From assembly GCF_003589595.1 (NCBI RefSeq), contig NW_020653726.1, positions 16,293,486 through 16,357,485 on the forward strand: a stretch of DNA of 64,000 nt, read 5' to 3'. The stretch comes from Hyposmocoma kahamanoa (Eukaryota; Arthropoda; Insecta; Lepidoptera; Cosmopterigidae). This document shows, in pieces, positions 11,201-26,200 of the stretch (positions are counted from its first letter, which is position 1; each line of letters begins with the position of its first letter). A program made the position numbers and the translations under genes. The notes beneath the pieces are model-generated. The model searched no databases. It was not told the origin of the DNA and worked only from the letters and a program-made list of their open reading frames with translations.

Positions 11201-14200
11201 CGGTTGCTTAATTCCTGTGCGGTATAAACTCGTAAAACGAATTGCTTCTTAGTCTACAAATTGACCAATCTTTGGAAAGCTATGCACGTGCACGTGATGC
11301 CACTGTGCGAAATGGCCTTTAGGGGAGCCACAACTTATTACTTATTAGGCATATTAAGTTCCTGTATATGATTTTTCCGATTTTGAATTCAAATTCGGTG
11401 GGATCGAATCCGAGCACGCATCTCTGAGGTCTTCGGAGTATATGGGCGAAATTTATTAGAATTAGGGTTTCAACATCGTGATAAAACCTGCTCGTCGAAG
11501 ACGGTTTACAACTCTCGGAAAACGTGAAGTCCCCAACCTGCATTGCGCCAGCCTGGCGGACTATGGCCTTAAAGGAGTGAGATCCTTTCCCAGCAGTGGG
11601 TCGTATAAATGGGTAATCAGAAATCAGAAACATTTATTGTGTGAATTGGTAAAATACAGGTGTTACTTACAAGTGATTATATCTACAATTCTTACTCAAA
11701 TCAGGCGTACAATGTCTTAAAATTACAATTCAATTAAAATTTATTACAACTTAAATGGGTAGATGATGACGATGAATTAAAATTGCACAAGCCACTACCT
11801 AGATTATCCTCTACTTACAACCCCATTAACGCTCGAAAATATATAGACATTTTTCATTCTTCCCGTAATGCTTTCAAAGATAACATTCACAAATCGCTTC
11901 CCCAGTAATTTCATAAGTTCTTTCTTGTTCTTTTTGTTGCTTATTATTATTTTATTACATTAAATGCTGTGTACGTTTGTATTAGGTAGACATACAATAC
12001 TAATGTAAAATACTACTGTTGTTGATGTACCTTATCTATAAAATATATAAATAAATAAGTACAGCGCCCCTAGCGGTCACAGCGAGAAGTGAAATTTGCC
12101 ATATCAATATTTTAGTCAAAGTAGATGCCTACATTATTCAAATGCAAAGTCAAGTTACATTATGTTACTCAATATGACCTCTAAAATTTTCCTGCATTTG
12201 TAATTTGATTGTAATATATGATGATGTTTTACTACTTTGATATTTATTTATTTTCGTGAAATTACTCTATTAGATTATTATAATTATTAATACAAATATC
12301 GAACACAAAACTCGTCTGTTTTACCAATAAAGAGCGAGATCGAGTTAGCAGACCTTATGAATTTCCTACGCGTCTAGCTATTACAGACTTTTGTTTTTGG
12401 TTTTAACGGCTGTCAGAAATTTATGAAGGTTTTTCTTCACTTAACCAGGTACCGGGGGTTGACAATAGATGTCGCTTTATAAATTGTAATCTTGCTTGAA
12501 ATTAATATTATACACTCCTGGACACATAATTCGAGTCACGCATTTTCAGTATTAAGTGCCCTAAGCTTAAACAATGTTTAATTAATCAAAAACTATTATG
12601 CAATTTTAAAACCAGTATACTAAACGTCTTTTCCATAAGTCCTTGTTGGGAATTTCGATTTGCAAAACTGGGGGAAAACTGTTTTCTTCGATGTTAACAC
12701 TATTTTTGCATTCTAGCCCTTTACGACAAAAATGCGAGTTTATATATATACTAGTTATGTGTCCGGGAGGGATTATATGATATCATTTATTTGTAGTTTG
12801 TTATAATTATTAATACAAAGAAAGTAAAACAGACATAGGTTTCAGTCCTGTCAGATCGAAGGGGTTTTTATTGTAGAGATTGTGTTATGATAATTAAACT
12901 TATTGAGCAAAGCCTTTTAACAAAATGGGCAACTAAAACTAGACAAGGTGCAATGAGACACGGGTATAGTTTAAAAAACAGTAATTATTAAATAAATTAA
13001 TGTGAATAATGTATTGCTATTAGTGAAAGGTTACGATTTAGTCCAAAAAGTCTAGAGAATGACGCTGACGTTCCGTCGCCGATATTCCGTAGTCCGATAA
13101 ATTATTATTATATCAGTTTCGTCCGAATTAGATTACAATCTTTAAAATAGTAAGTACAAAATGCACTTTCTTTAAAGATCCATTTAAATATTTGCAGGAC
13201 TAGTTATTTTATTAGCATTTCAATAAACGGCTATATACAGATTACATTAAGTTCATATAAATAGTTTTTATGAATTATATTTAAAAAAATCTAGTGAATC
13301 GTGGCACACCCCTACAGAGTCACGTGTCGTCGGCCTGGATTCCAGACTCGGCAGTCCGGTCTAGCACGTGAGTGTGGGTTCAATGACCCGCTTGGTTCTA
13401 CTTTTCGCTAGGTTAAAACGGAAAAGTCGCGTGGAAATTATTTGCATAGTCTGTCTATTTTAAGGCGTGTTTTTTAGATATTATTTTTATTACTTACATC
13501 TTCTTCAGATGCTATTATTATGTCGTCTTTCAAATGCTATACATACATATCGTCGGTTAAATTCGTATACCTGTGAAAACAAAATTTCTAGAAATAATTA
13601 TATAATAACCTATGATTGTACCTTTTTTTTGTAGCTAGAAGATAAATCTACAAATTATATTTTAAGCTTTATTTGCCTGAAATTGCGCTTGAAGAGTAAA
13701 AAAGGGATTTCATCTAAAAATGGAGTTACGTGGTTTTTAAATTTAACCCACGATATTTAAGCAGGAAAATTAAATTCGTATTCGAATGTTCGTATTTGAA
13801 CCTGTGAAAACAAAGTTTCTAGAAATAATTATATGATAATCTATGATTATACCTTTTTTTATAACTAAAAGATAAATCTACAAATTATATTTTAAGCTTA
13901 TAAAAAAACGACCTTATGTTTTTTAAGAATATTAGTCACGCAATAATCAAGAAAGTACCTGTTCACCCTCGCCTTGAAAAGACCTAAGTTGTATTTCAAA
14001 GTCCAAGTTATCAATCGGTTCTAGTTATCCAGTGAGGTTTATCATTTAGAATTTACTTTGCTACTAAAAGTAGACCTTGTGAAAAGTTCTTCTAGGGAAG
14101 TAATAATAATAATAATAACACAACAACAACATAATGCCACCTTACCTATTTCTTCCGCAGTAATGTGAGCATTACTGCGTTCCTGTTTCGGAGAGTAAGG

Positions 14201-17200
14201 GTTGATGTTGAAGTTGATGAAATTACAGGCACATGGGACTTGTCAACTTATCGTCTCAGGATGACGGGCGCAAGGGCAATGCCCCTCAGATTTTTGTAAT
14301 TAGTTATTTGAGTGGCACTGAAATTGTTTACGGAAAGGCATGTTGTTTTCCACCAGGCGTTCGACTTGCTCGTCCCGTCGCTTGGTATTATAAAAAACTG
14401 TTTTATTTTTGCTATATTCTTACAATGAAGACTTCTGTCACAGTCCGGTGCAAACACTGGGCGCTGGGTTAGGGGGCCACAAGTTCAGTACCCTGAACTT
14501 TTCTAAAATGAGGCCAGGTATTCTGGGAGGTGCCTTAGAGTGTATTTCAATGCTCTGATACTCATAGTATACGTAATTGATGTGGTTAACAGGCAATTAA
14601 AATCACTCAAATTCCCAGTAAGCAATTAACAAAGCAATATTTTAGTTAATATTTAAGCATTTTTTTATTATTCGAAATATTAGTGAAGGGCCGAATCGGT
14701 TTTATGAATACGAAATAGTCGGCCGAATGTTCGGTAAAAAGTTTACCGAACTGAATATTTGATCGAAGAATTCGGTCGGATTTGATACGCTTTGCACTGA
14801 ATGTTAAATAATAAAACGGTCAATGTTGAGCGCTATGTTGAATCTAATTAAAATATACAAACGATTTACGATCATCACTCTATCCTTTCAATGACTCATT
14901 TAAACTTAATTGACATGCAAAGAAGTATCCAATAATAAAAATAACCGAATAGTATATTTCGTTGGCCAAATTAGGTAGATACGCACCTAAATGAATGAAT
15001 GTTTAGTAAAAGTATATTCGGCGGAAAGTTCGGTATTTTCACCGAATAGTCGGCCGAATATGAATGCTCCGTAAACTTGCCAAACATGCCGAATGCCGAA
15101 CATTAAACGAATATTCGGCCCACCACTATGAAATATGTGATTTATTAAAAAAAATAATAGCAAATAAAAAGTAGAATACATATATTATAATTTATTATAT
15201 CTCTCATAAATTTTAGGAAGTAAATATACATTTTTGTAAATTTATATTTATTTTTATTTAGAATTTAATAAACGTAGAGTACATAATACCTCACTCTGAA
15301 AATCCGGAACGATTCAAAATAAAAGGCAAAAAATCTAAATAAAAAAGTTATTCCTTTAAACACAATTATGAAACGTTTCTCCATAACTGCAGTAAAGTAA
15401 TTGCTAGTTCTATATTTTTTTTGTTCTATTCGTCCAAAAAGAACAGGCTAAGTTGAAGTCCATACTGCCCTCGTCTTCAGCCGTGAGTTACTGATATAGT
15501 CCGGAAAGTAAACGTCTTTAGTATAATCCATTAATAAAACTTCTGAAAATTAAATAGTATAATCAGTTAGTAAAACTTCTTCTTTCGTCATATTTGTCTT
15601 TAGTAAATTCCGATTAGTCAATGTCTTTAGTAAATTTTTCTCCGCTCATCTACTTCTTCATCTTAAATCCGATAAGTTAATGTTTATCTAGTCTGGTAAT
15701 TATCATTGTTATGTTACAACACTATTTGTTTATTATGATTTTCCGCTTGATTTTCAAGTCCTTTGAGCCAGGTCTTTATTTAGTTTTCAGAACAACAACA
15801 ATCATTTTCTATTGTATTTTTAATGTACTTGGGGAATGGCAAAAAGAACGTTGGGTTTTTTAAATAGTCTCTTAAGCGGCGGGTGTTTTCACTATCACTA
15901 AATTACTTACTTTACTTGACTTAGTTCACTTGCTATTATAAGACATTGAATTTTGAATACGACTTAGTGAGCGACTTAGTTAAGTCTATACCAACTACGT
16001 TACTGCAGTACTGCGTATCTATAGAAACACCGGTTTGCTTTCTAATACCGGTCACGGACGCATGGCCGTGCTGTGTAGCAGCATACTACTTCAATACAAT
16101 TACATATTTGATGTTTTCCAATTAATAAATAATGTATATACCATTAGTCCTCGTACTAGAGAATTAAAAAAAATATAGATATTAATAAGGTGTTAAAATT
16201 TCATTCTTTAAAAAAATATCCCGTTAAAGATCGTGGCCAATTACGCACTGCATTCGATTCGTGTTTGATATGAATCCGAGACTATACAAATCTAGAAAAC
16301 TCGGACCCACTTCGTACGTCGCTTGTGCACTAAGTCTAAGAAAATACTAATATCGCTTGTACACCTATAGATAAAATACTGCCTGGACATTTCGGACCAT
16401 CATTTTCCGGAGTCGGAGCTGGATACGAGTCCGATGAAAAGACGCGTGATGCGAATGAAGCTTCATACTGGATACTTGTCTTTTAATTTTGTCGAATATT
16501 ACTTATTTGACAGTAATTGTTTCGGACGGACGGAGATCGAGACTAGCCCCCCTGACGCAGCGTGCAAACGTAAGGACCATCTGACCTGGTTAAAAGATGT
16601 TTGCCTTCAAAAAGCACATTAGTTTCAAATTATACAGTAATAAACCTTTTTTATTTTATATAAAAAAGTATTAAAAATCTACGGTGTTAACATGCGACAG
16701 GGCAATAAAGATTTGATATTGAACATGTTTTAGTTCGGTGATAACCCTAATTAGGTTATTGTCAGACTTTCTGGCAAAATAAATACCATCATACTTGTGA
16801 CCCCAGCTGCAGTAAGAATAAGACCGAAATCGATCTCTGGGGGATCAACAATAAATACAAAACGTAATAAATATTTTGGACTAACATACATTTTTTATAT
16901 AAAACACATTTTTTTATTCCATAATCCCAGTACCTATAATAAAGCGAACATACTATCCTAAAGTGCACATGTTTTTCTGTAAATTTGGCCATATCGTTGG
17001 AGATAGTGCAATTACGCTAGCATTGGATTATGAATGAGTTTCCGTTTCGGTAATTTAGTGGCCAAATGAAATCCGTGTAAATGTCGTAGCAACCAAATTA
17101 CCGTGACTTACAGACATCTAATTGTTATCAGTCCAACAACATAAATTAATGCTTACTGTGCAGAAATAAAAGTCGTAGCCATTGAAAGTAATAACTTCAA

Positions 17201-20200
17201 ATCCCTCTTCTGTAAAATTTGGTTTATACGCACCTTTTACCAATGCTACATACGCGGATTTGCTCTATCCCCGGCGGTATATCATTTCAGTACGCTGCGC
17301 TGTGGGTATAGTTTTTATACTTTGGTTGGTCATGATCTTTCTAATCTCTATTTCGTGTGCGTGTGCGTGTGCGTGTGCGTGTGCGTGTGCGTGCGCGTGT
17401 GCGTGTGCGTGTGCGTGTGCGTGTGCGTGTGCGCGTGCGCGTGTGCGTGTGCGTGTGCGTGTGCGTGTGCGTGTGCGTGCGCGTATGTGTTATGTTACAG
17501 CTTGAAATCAGATTTTCTATATTTATTAAACAATAAAACAATTAGTTGTTAGTAGTTACATAATTAATTATTATTAATCATTATATAAATATAATTATGA
17601 AATAACTTCTTAAGTATTAGACGGGAAAATTTTGAATTCGAGCTGAGGTAGTATCGACTCTTAATAGAGTTACTACGCAATTTAAAGTTACGGAATCAAA
17701 TGGAGTAATTGATTGCTTTTACAAAATTAATAAGCTTTATTATCGTTGAATTTTAATGTGAAATGTCAAGTTCGACGTGCTCTTGACCTTGCACGACTTG
17801 TTTTACAGGCTTGTAACGTAAATAAGTAGGTGACGAATGACATTTCTCGTGCCTCTCCTTACTGTCACAACTTGAATTAGGCAATTTTTTAGAGCAATAA
17901 TAAGTAATTTCGCTGTTTAGCGCTTGACATTCGTTGCTGGAAAGGCGAAAGTACTAAAGCGCCATTCTGGCCGTTTGGAAGTTAATAATTTAGCCTTTTC
18001 ATAAGTCTTTTCATTTTTTATAAGTCGTCGATGTTTTGTAGAAGTGGCGAAAGCGCCATTTTCAATTTTTTTTAGGGGAACATGTCTTAGGTTTCAACGT
18101 TTTTTTTAAATGTTTACGTTTTGTTTTAAAATACGATTTTGGTTTTAATTAAGTTTTAATATTGAATTTAAAACGGAACGTAAATATTTTAAAACAGTCG
18201 TTAAAACCTAAAACATGCGCCCCTGACTTTTTCGAAATGACGCTTTCGCCCACAAAACAACGACGAAGTCATTTATTTCAATTACGGTGTACATAGTATA
18301 CCTATATGGTGTATATTTAAAAAAATCAGAACCAATGAACATGAAACCTGGTAGGGTACTGTTACGGAGCGTCTCAGGAATAGCTTTTTAAAATGAACAA
18401 ATTTACCCTAAAAACACATTTCAATTAAATTTACGAATTTAATAAGGAAAATTACAATGAGAAGCAATAAGCTATCATGGCTGTTTTATAATATTATTAA
18501 CAAATTTGAGACCCACTTTGGATGTCGCTTGTGCACTAAGTCCGCTTCGAAGCCGAGAAAAAATGAATACCGCTTGTAAACCTCGAGTTAAATGGTTCAT
18601 GTGACATTTCGGATCGTCATTTCTCGGATTCGGAACTTATACGAATAGGACGTAGTGCACAAACAGGACGTAGTGCACAAACGCTCTTACTTGTATATAA
18701 CAGGACGAAGAAATGGTAAGCGGCATGTCTGCTCATAACTGTTGCATTGTCACTCAAAGTTTTAAATCGCAAAGATCTGAGAGGCACTAAAACTGCGTTC
18801 GTCACCGTGAAACGTACATTTACTAAATACCATGCGCCTACAGTTTCACAAGCACCCTTACCGTAATCTGCAATAGTGTGTTGGTAAATACGATATGTTA
18901 TATTCAACTGTATGCAATTTGCGATTATAACAGCCCAAATGCCAAAATGTCAAGCTTGACATGCTTTAGACTCTAACATCAGGTACGCAATAGAGACTTA
19001 AGAGTCTATACTATCTTAGTTCAAATTCAAATTACGATAAGTAAGTTTGTGTATTTTTCCCATCGAGTATATAACCAGAAATAGAGACGAAATAAGGGCC
19101 ATATATTCCTGGTAACACATTAGCGATACAGCTCTTATGAGTATCAATTCTCGTTTGCACTGAAATATAGACAGGCCAACTACTGACCTGTGTGTGCGTC
19201 TCCGTATATTCCAGAAAAATATTCTGTATTTATTGTAATAAAGATAATATCTCTAACAATGCCGTGCTGTTGTATTCGGTGGTGTGGGAAAAACAGCAAA
19301 ACATCTAATTACAAAATAAACGGAATCACGTTTCATCGGTAATTAAATATGAAATATGTAATTTTGCAATTTTCGTCCATTGTAGCAAAGTTCAAGTCAA
19401 CTGGTCAATTTGAAGTAAAACAGTTGACGACACCCGTCAATTGTTTCGAACTCGGGCTAGCCAATCGGAGCGCAGTTGTCACAGTAATGATATGGCAGAA
19501 TAGTTTTCAAACAAATTAAATGACATTTCGTCTCTATTTCTGGTTATATACTCGATGATTTTTCCTATCGTGAAAAGTTTTACGAATCGTGTTTTCACAT
19601 CATATAGTAATCAGCGTATATATCCTCAATTTTACTATATATGTTTTCCAAAGTGATCAACACTTTCATTGTTGTGCGGAATCGATCAAAGCCATTTGAG
19701 TTAGTATATACTCTTAAGGGATGTTTATTAATAAGAAACATATCTCGCGTACGTGTGATATGTATTATTATACATTTGGCAGGTTTTTGGCAAACCGAAC
19801 CAAAATTAGGTATCCTTGAAAGCATTTCGAGTCGAGATATGAGTGACATCTAAGGTTAAACGCACTTAAGAGGAGTCATCGGAGGGCAAGCGGAAAAGAC
19901 TGTTTTGAATTTTTATTGAATTGATATTCAATTATTTTTTGTGAAATTACCCCACTGGTTTGTTGTAATCATTAATACTATTTTGATCTAGCAAATTGTT
20001 TAGTTATTAATTACTAAATAACGGTCTTATACAAAATATACGATGTACCTAACTAAATCTAACTTTGCACATAATTTTTATAATAGTGACATTTTTCTTG
20101 TACAACAGAGAACTTTGTTAATTTTGGTTTTCAACTCAAGCCCAATATTATTAAATTCACATTTATCCCAAATCTCGAAAATTCTCCAGAAGTTTTATGA

Positions 20201-23200
20201 CAGCCACCCCGCTATGGACAACGGGTGGCGCGGCGTGTCGGCATCATCGGGTGCTTGTTGTGAAAAATTTTATCTGCCTGTTATTATTTTATTCATATTA
20301 AATTTGAGCGCGAGTTGCGGGGCGCGAGAGGCGCCATCTATGGGGGCGTCCCTCCCACACAACACCTAAAATGTAGACTCGGGTTGGAATACTTCGCCTT
20401 AAGACTTAAGGAATGTTAAATTAATACGAAACCTATTTCGCGTAAATAAGATACTTATTTTTACACTTGTTGGGTTTTTAACATACCGAACTGAAATTAG
20501 GTATCACGAAGATAAGTCCTTTTCGAGAGGTTATTACATTTGAGTACTTACCTCGACCTTAAATGAAGAATTTGTGTCTAAATTGTCCATAATAGACATG
20601 TTTGAAAACCTGCAAAATGATTACGCGTTTGGCAATGATTGCCTAACCCTCAGAAGCGCTGTAAACTGGCAAATTTAACTCAAGGCTGTATCTATTACGT
20701 ATGATGTTTTGTTAGACAATACATAACGCTGTAATAAAACAAATAAATATTAATTAGTAACTTAATGACAGTACGTCACTACAGATTTTATGATGTTTAT
20801 TTATTTATTTATTTATTTTCAAGGGTCAATTGACATGGTATGATTAGGTTCATTTGTTGTGAGATTGAGTGACATAAGTACACGTACAATCAACCTTATC
20901 CACATATTAAGATGTTCGTATTTATTTAGTAAATCCGTTGACTGGTTAAGGTGATTCGGTTCCTATTCGCAAAATGACCTATAGTTGTAAAAGTACGTTA
21001 TCGTATCGTGGAAGACCCCATTCTGAAAATGCCTTATTCGGGAGGTACTCCTATTCTACTTAAGACGTATTAGTACAAAGACTCATTCTTAACAGGACTT
21101 ATTCTTAAAAAGACTATAATTCTTTGTGAAAGTGTTCGTCCAGAGAAATTCTGTCACTATACCTTTTTTGCCGCCAAGCTGTATTATGAGTATTACTGCG
21201 ATCCGGTTTTAAAAAGTGCTGGAGAAGTTTGAGGCATATGAGACGCTAGCGTAAGAATGTTTAATCTCTTTAAACTTATCTCTCTGGGGCCCAGATTGTT
21301 AACTGCCCTAACCGCACTTTCTGCAGGACAAAGATTCTATTAGGTAGTACTGGCGGCATTACCCCAAAGCAAAATACCGTATGCCATTAAACTGTGCAAG
21401 TTACTGAAGTAAATAAGTGTAAATAAGTCGGTGTCGTATGTTGGTTGAAAATGGACAATATTTAACTGCCCCTCAAAATATAATTTAAGCACACGAAGTG
21501 TCTCCACTGATTAATCCACTGCTTAGTAAGTAGATTACACTACTAATAAACCACTTGAATATCAAAACATGTACTACCGAGAAAATGATAAAACCTTTTA
21601 AAATCAGTTAACCTTATTTACCTAGTTCACAACAAATGTCAGTCTAATAAAACCACAATATGGTTTAAAAACAAAAATATTCATTGTTCACCTAAAATAT
21701 TGACTTGCACACTAAATTATCCAACTTTACAGCTGAATTTCTAAAATTCATTTCTTAAGCTGCAGCACATTTACTTTACCAAATAATATTCAACATTTTT
21801 TTTGTTTTGTTACTGAAAACACTTAACACCTAACCTAAATTCTTTTGAGGTGAAAAGTTGTGTGTTTCGCTCGGCAGTAAAGTTGTTTTCAGTCTCGTGC
21901 TTTGAAACCCTCGCTACGCTCAGGATTATATTTTTGAAACACGACCGAAGTGAGTTCAATCTTAGCCGCTCACGCGATGCGCTCGTCCTACCGCAAAATG
22001 GCGGCTATTTGGTTTCGCAAATTAGAAAAGGATTCAGTTTAAATACAAGTTTTTAAAAATTAAAATTCTTATTCTGCATTACTAAATAAATACCCTCCAT
22101 ACTACAACAAAAACATCTCAAATAAAATGCAGTAATACACCGCAAATCCTGCACTTAAAAAGCACTAATGAAATTTTTGGTGTACTTGGGTAAATATGAT
22201 AATATTCCGTTTGAGTGGTTCTAATGTTTACCATGAAATTACTCCTTGTAGTTTATAAACATTTATATTCAGGGTAAACTTAAAAAACGCAACTTACGGT
22301 ATGTTTTCAATAAATAAACACCGACATCACCAGCCCAAACAATAACACACGATTGTCGTGACGTATTTTTGAAGTTGTTTATTTTTTTAGATGACAGACC
22401 CAGACATTAAAAACTTTATGGTTTGCTAGAGTAGTTAACGAAATAGCAATTAGTATTCGTTCTTTTACCTGTTATAACATCGATATCTATAAATCGGTAT
22501 AAAATCATCTCCGGCACCTCTAGGTGTGGTATGCTTCCAGAGACGCATGAATCGCGTGACCGGCTATAATCCTTCGCTTGTTCAGTTTTTAATACAAGCA
22601 CTCGCGTTAAACAACGACTTTACAGACTGAAAATGGTTTTAACGCGCTTCTTTTCGCGCGTGCCGTCGCGCTTCGTCGCACTCAAGGAGACCGAGTGACG
22701 CGAAGCCCACACGGTGTAAAGGCGCGTTGTATTTGCTGTTGTTTTTGTGTATCTATTAAGTCCGAATCGGCTAACCCGATAGTATGTTTTTTTTAATCGC
22801 TCATGTATTTGTCAATGGCAATGTGTATAATTCAGGGATTGTATAAAATTCTTAGGCATTCTATAGAATACCGGACTTATTTAGGCAATGTATATAATAG
22901 TTAGTGTTTTTTAACTATTGTACACATTTCCTAGGCATTGTATAGAGCGCCCGCCGTAGATTAGGCAAAATATGAAATGAAAGATAAAAAAATCTACTGG
23001 TAGCTGTAAAGGTACTAACTGGGTGATAAATCTGTAATAGATTTCTTATAGATTGCGCTACGACTAAAAAGTCGTTGAAAGACCAAGTACAAAGACACGA
23101 CGCAAGCACATAGAGAAATTCGTGAGGTCCGTTGGTTCGTTCCGTGGCTTAGTTGGTATAGCGTCTGGCACGGTATGCAAGAAGACGTCGGTTCGAATCC

Positions 23201-26200
23201 GACCGGATCGAAGGATTTTTTTCTGAGTGTTTTTTCTGAGTGTTCGATCTTTGTATTAATAATTATAACAAACTAGTGGAGTAATTTCACAAAAAATAAT
23301 TGAATATCAATTCAATAAAAATTTAATTTAAAAAAATCTAATTAGTAATTTTGACCCCGAGCTAATTTGACCACTGAGCTGGGTTGAGAATTATTATGGA
23401 AAAAGCTAAATATTTAATGCTGTACTATAAACACAGAAAAGCTAATGTACAGTCAACAATACATCAAGCTATACACTTGTGTTTGTTCGAATATCACTTC
23501 CAGTGCATCGGAACAGGATCCGTCAATATACAGCTTGATGTGCTGCAGTCTGTAACTAAAAATTTAATATGTGTTTGGTTCCAAAAAAGTTGAGTATAAT
23601 TTTTTGTCAAACAATTATTGGTTTACTTTCAGAGAAGCACTTAATATAACAGTTTTGTAGGAAATGAAACTATTTTTCCGGATTTAAATCGCGTATATTT
23701 GTTACGGTTGACTCACGGTCAACCGAGACCATGGGACCTGTGAAGGGCCCGAAACGTCGGTTTGTTTGAAAAAACAAATATACGCGATTTAAATCCGGAA
23801 AAATAGTTTCATTTCCTATGTGTAACAATCGCGAAAACATAAGAACTCGATAACAGTTTTGCTTAATGCATTCAACACTATGCTATGTTTAATTGGTTTA
23901 GTGTGCATATTTAGTGTGCAATCAATACTCGAATATTTTGTTCGGAAAATTGAGGATTTTCTGGTATATGTTTAAAATTAGTGACAAAAAGTCGAGATGA
24001 CGTCGTCGACAGCGAAAAAGGTAATATGGATAATGTATTGTATGTAGTAGATAGGTACGATAAGCTGTCAACTGCCATTTGTCAGTTAACTCGTGACCAT
24101 GGAGCGTAAAACCAGAAATAACTACCGGAGGAACAAACAGCAGTCATACCAGAATTCAAAACCGGTAACAACATCATAATATTTTTATTAAAAGCTTTTG
24201 CTTTTAAGATTTACGTGTAATTGGAGTTATTGCTATTGAAAACACAGTATTGACGTAAAGATGTAAAAACTCTGAATTATAACTCAGTGTTTGTTATTTT
24301 TAGTACTTACAGTGTTATTTAATGGGACAGTATGGGGAAATCTGAAACCATGGAAAATACAAGGAAACTGCCTTAAGAACCATTAAGTCTTTTTTGTTAA
24401 AACCATTTTGGTATGGTCAATTTTTTTGTCAAGCGTGTGTTGTCCATGAAAATTAATAAAGTTGATCAAAGTTTTTTTTAGTGTTGATCGACTCTGTTTT
24501 ATGTAAGGATCATTTCATTGTACGGGACGAAAAAAATGTATTGATTTCGATAAAAATAAATAGAATTCTAATAAAAATATAATTTTCATTAGATTATAAA
24601 AAAATGTTTTGACATTACTTCGGGATCATAACATCTCTACTCATAATTTGTTATACCTCAATAAACTTCAGTTAATAAAAAATAAGTACCTATTTACAAT
24701 GAAAAATAAAAGGAATGTCAATGACATGCACCAATGACCTGCGACTAACAATAATTGCATTAAGTATTTGAAAAACAAATTAATTCACGAAGAAAATGCG
24801 GTTATCGTACATATCAGTAAAACGGCGCCCTTGTCAATTCAAAGAATTGTCGACGACGTAATCGATTGTAACATTTACAAGAATAAATTTAGTTCATTAC
24901 TGACGACCTCGGTGACATATTTTAATTTGTATGAAAAATTATTTTATGAAATTTGACCAACTTCTGCTGTCCCGAATTTTTTATTTTAATAAAATAGAAT
25001 TGTCCTTCCATGAAACTGAGTCGACAAGCACTACCAAAAATTTTGACAAAAAATTTACTATTCCAAAATTATTTTCCCAAAAAAGTCTTAATGGTTCTCA
25101 AGACAGTTTCCTATATTTCATATAGTTCCGAATTTCCCAATACTGTCCCAATAAAGAAAGCACACACAGTGCATAAGACATAATTACAGGGTGCACGAAA
25201 GTAGCTTCTCCGTACGACATGTCGCACTGTTAATACAATAGTGTATTAATTCAAAAAGAGAATTTTTTATTTATTTCCCTTGGAAGATTATTAAAAATGT
25301 ATAGGTTAAAGTTTGTTACAGATATTTAAACAATTGCCTACTTGCCAAATATATTTAAAAATAAAAGGGAAAAAATATTTTCATGATTTTTGAGTAAGGA
25401 CTGGTTGGTTCAGGACCAGCTCACAAAAATTTTGTCTCATTGTGTTAGATATCTTTTAATAGTTTCTTACAATATTCTAATAATGGTTCTATTAACGTGT
25501 AGAGAATCAGATTTTGCTTTCAGCAGTAGTATAATCTTGAATTTTAATTCCTTTCCCGTACGTCTGACGCACCCTGGGCAACAATCGGCAGGCACCTTAC
25601 GCCGATTGGCAAATTCTGTCCCCAAGCAGTATATGCCATCGATTCGATAAGAAGAATAATTTACTGCACAAATTCATTTAAATACATATCTTTAGAGACC
25701 CCCCACGCTAGCGTCTTTCGAGCGTCAGCGCTTTGCCAAAGCACGCACAGCGTCTTGCCAAAACACGCACACGTTGATATTCCGATTGAATTTATGAAAG
25801 AATGTCTATTGTACATTAAAACTACAACGTCCCAATTGAACGGCAAATGTAAAATAAGCTTACTTAAAGCTTACTTAAGCTTACTTTAGTGCAGACTACA
25901 AATTTCATCAAGGCAAACATGGTGTAAAAAAATAGGACAATCTGTTGGTGAAGAAATGAGGTAACTAGTAATTTAAATAAATACACTGCATATTGAATAC
26001 TAAATGTCACATGTGTGTACATGTATAATGTATTTAAATTTGTTTATACGTATAATTTCAATAGTATGGGGTTATATATATTTTTCAAACTGACTTCTAT
26101 ACTTTGTTACCTGCTTACGTTGTGTTCTTTGCTGATTGCTCCGCAACAATAATTGAAACGCAGATGGAAGTCATCATCAAAGTACAAGGCAGCTGCTGTA

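Noticed and set aside
17182..17552. ORFs of 66-107 codons in several frames
   Set aside because: Produced by the GTGCGT microsatellite, which lacks stop codons.
20043..20369. 108-codon plus-strand ORF
   Set aside because: Low-complexity AT-rich intron sequence with no family resemblance.
23141..23213. tRNA gene
   Set aside because: A and B boxes are present, but the same block recurs inside S1 retroposon copies with target duplications, and no clean cloverleaf boundary was seen.
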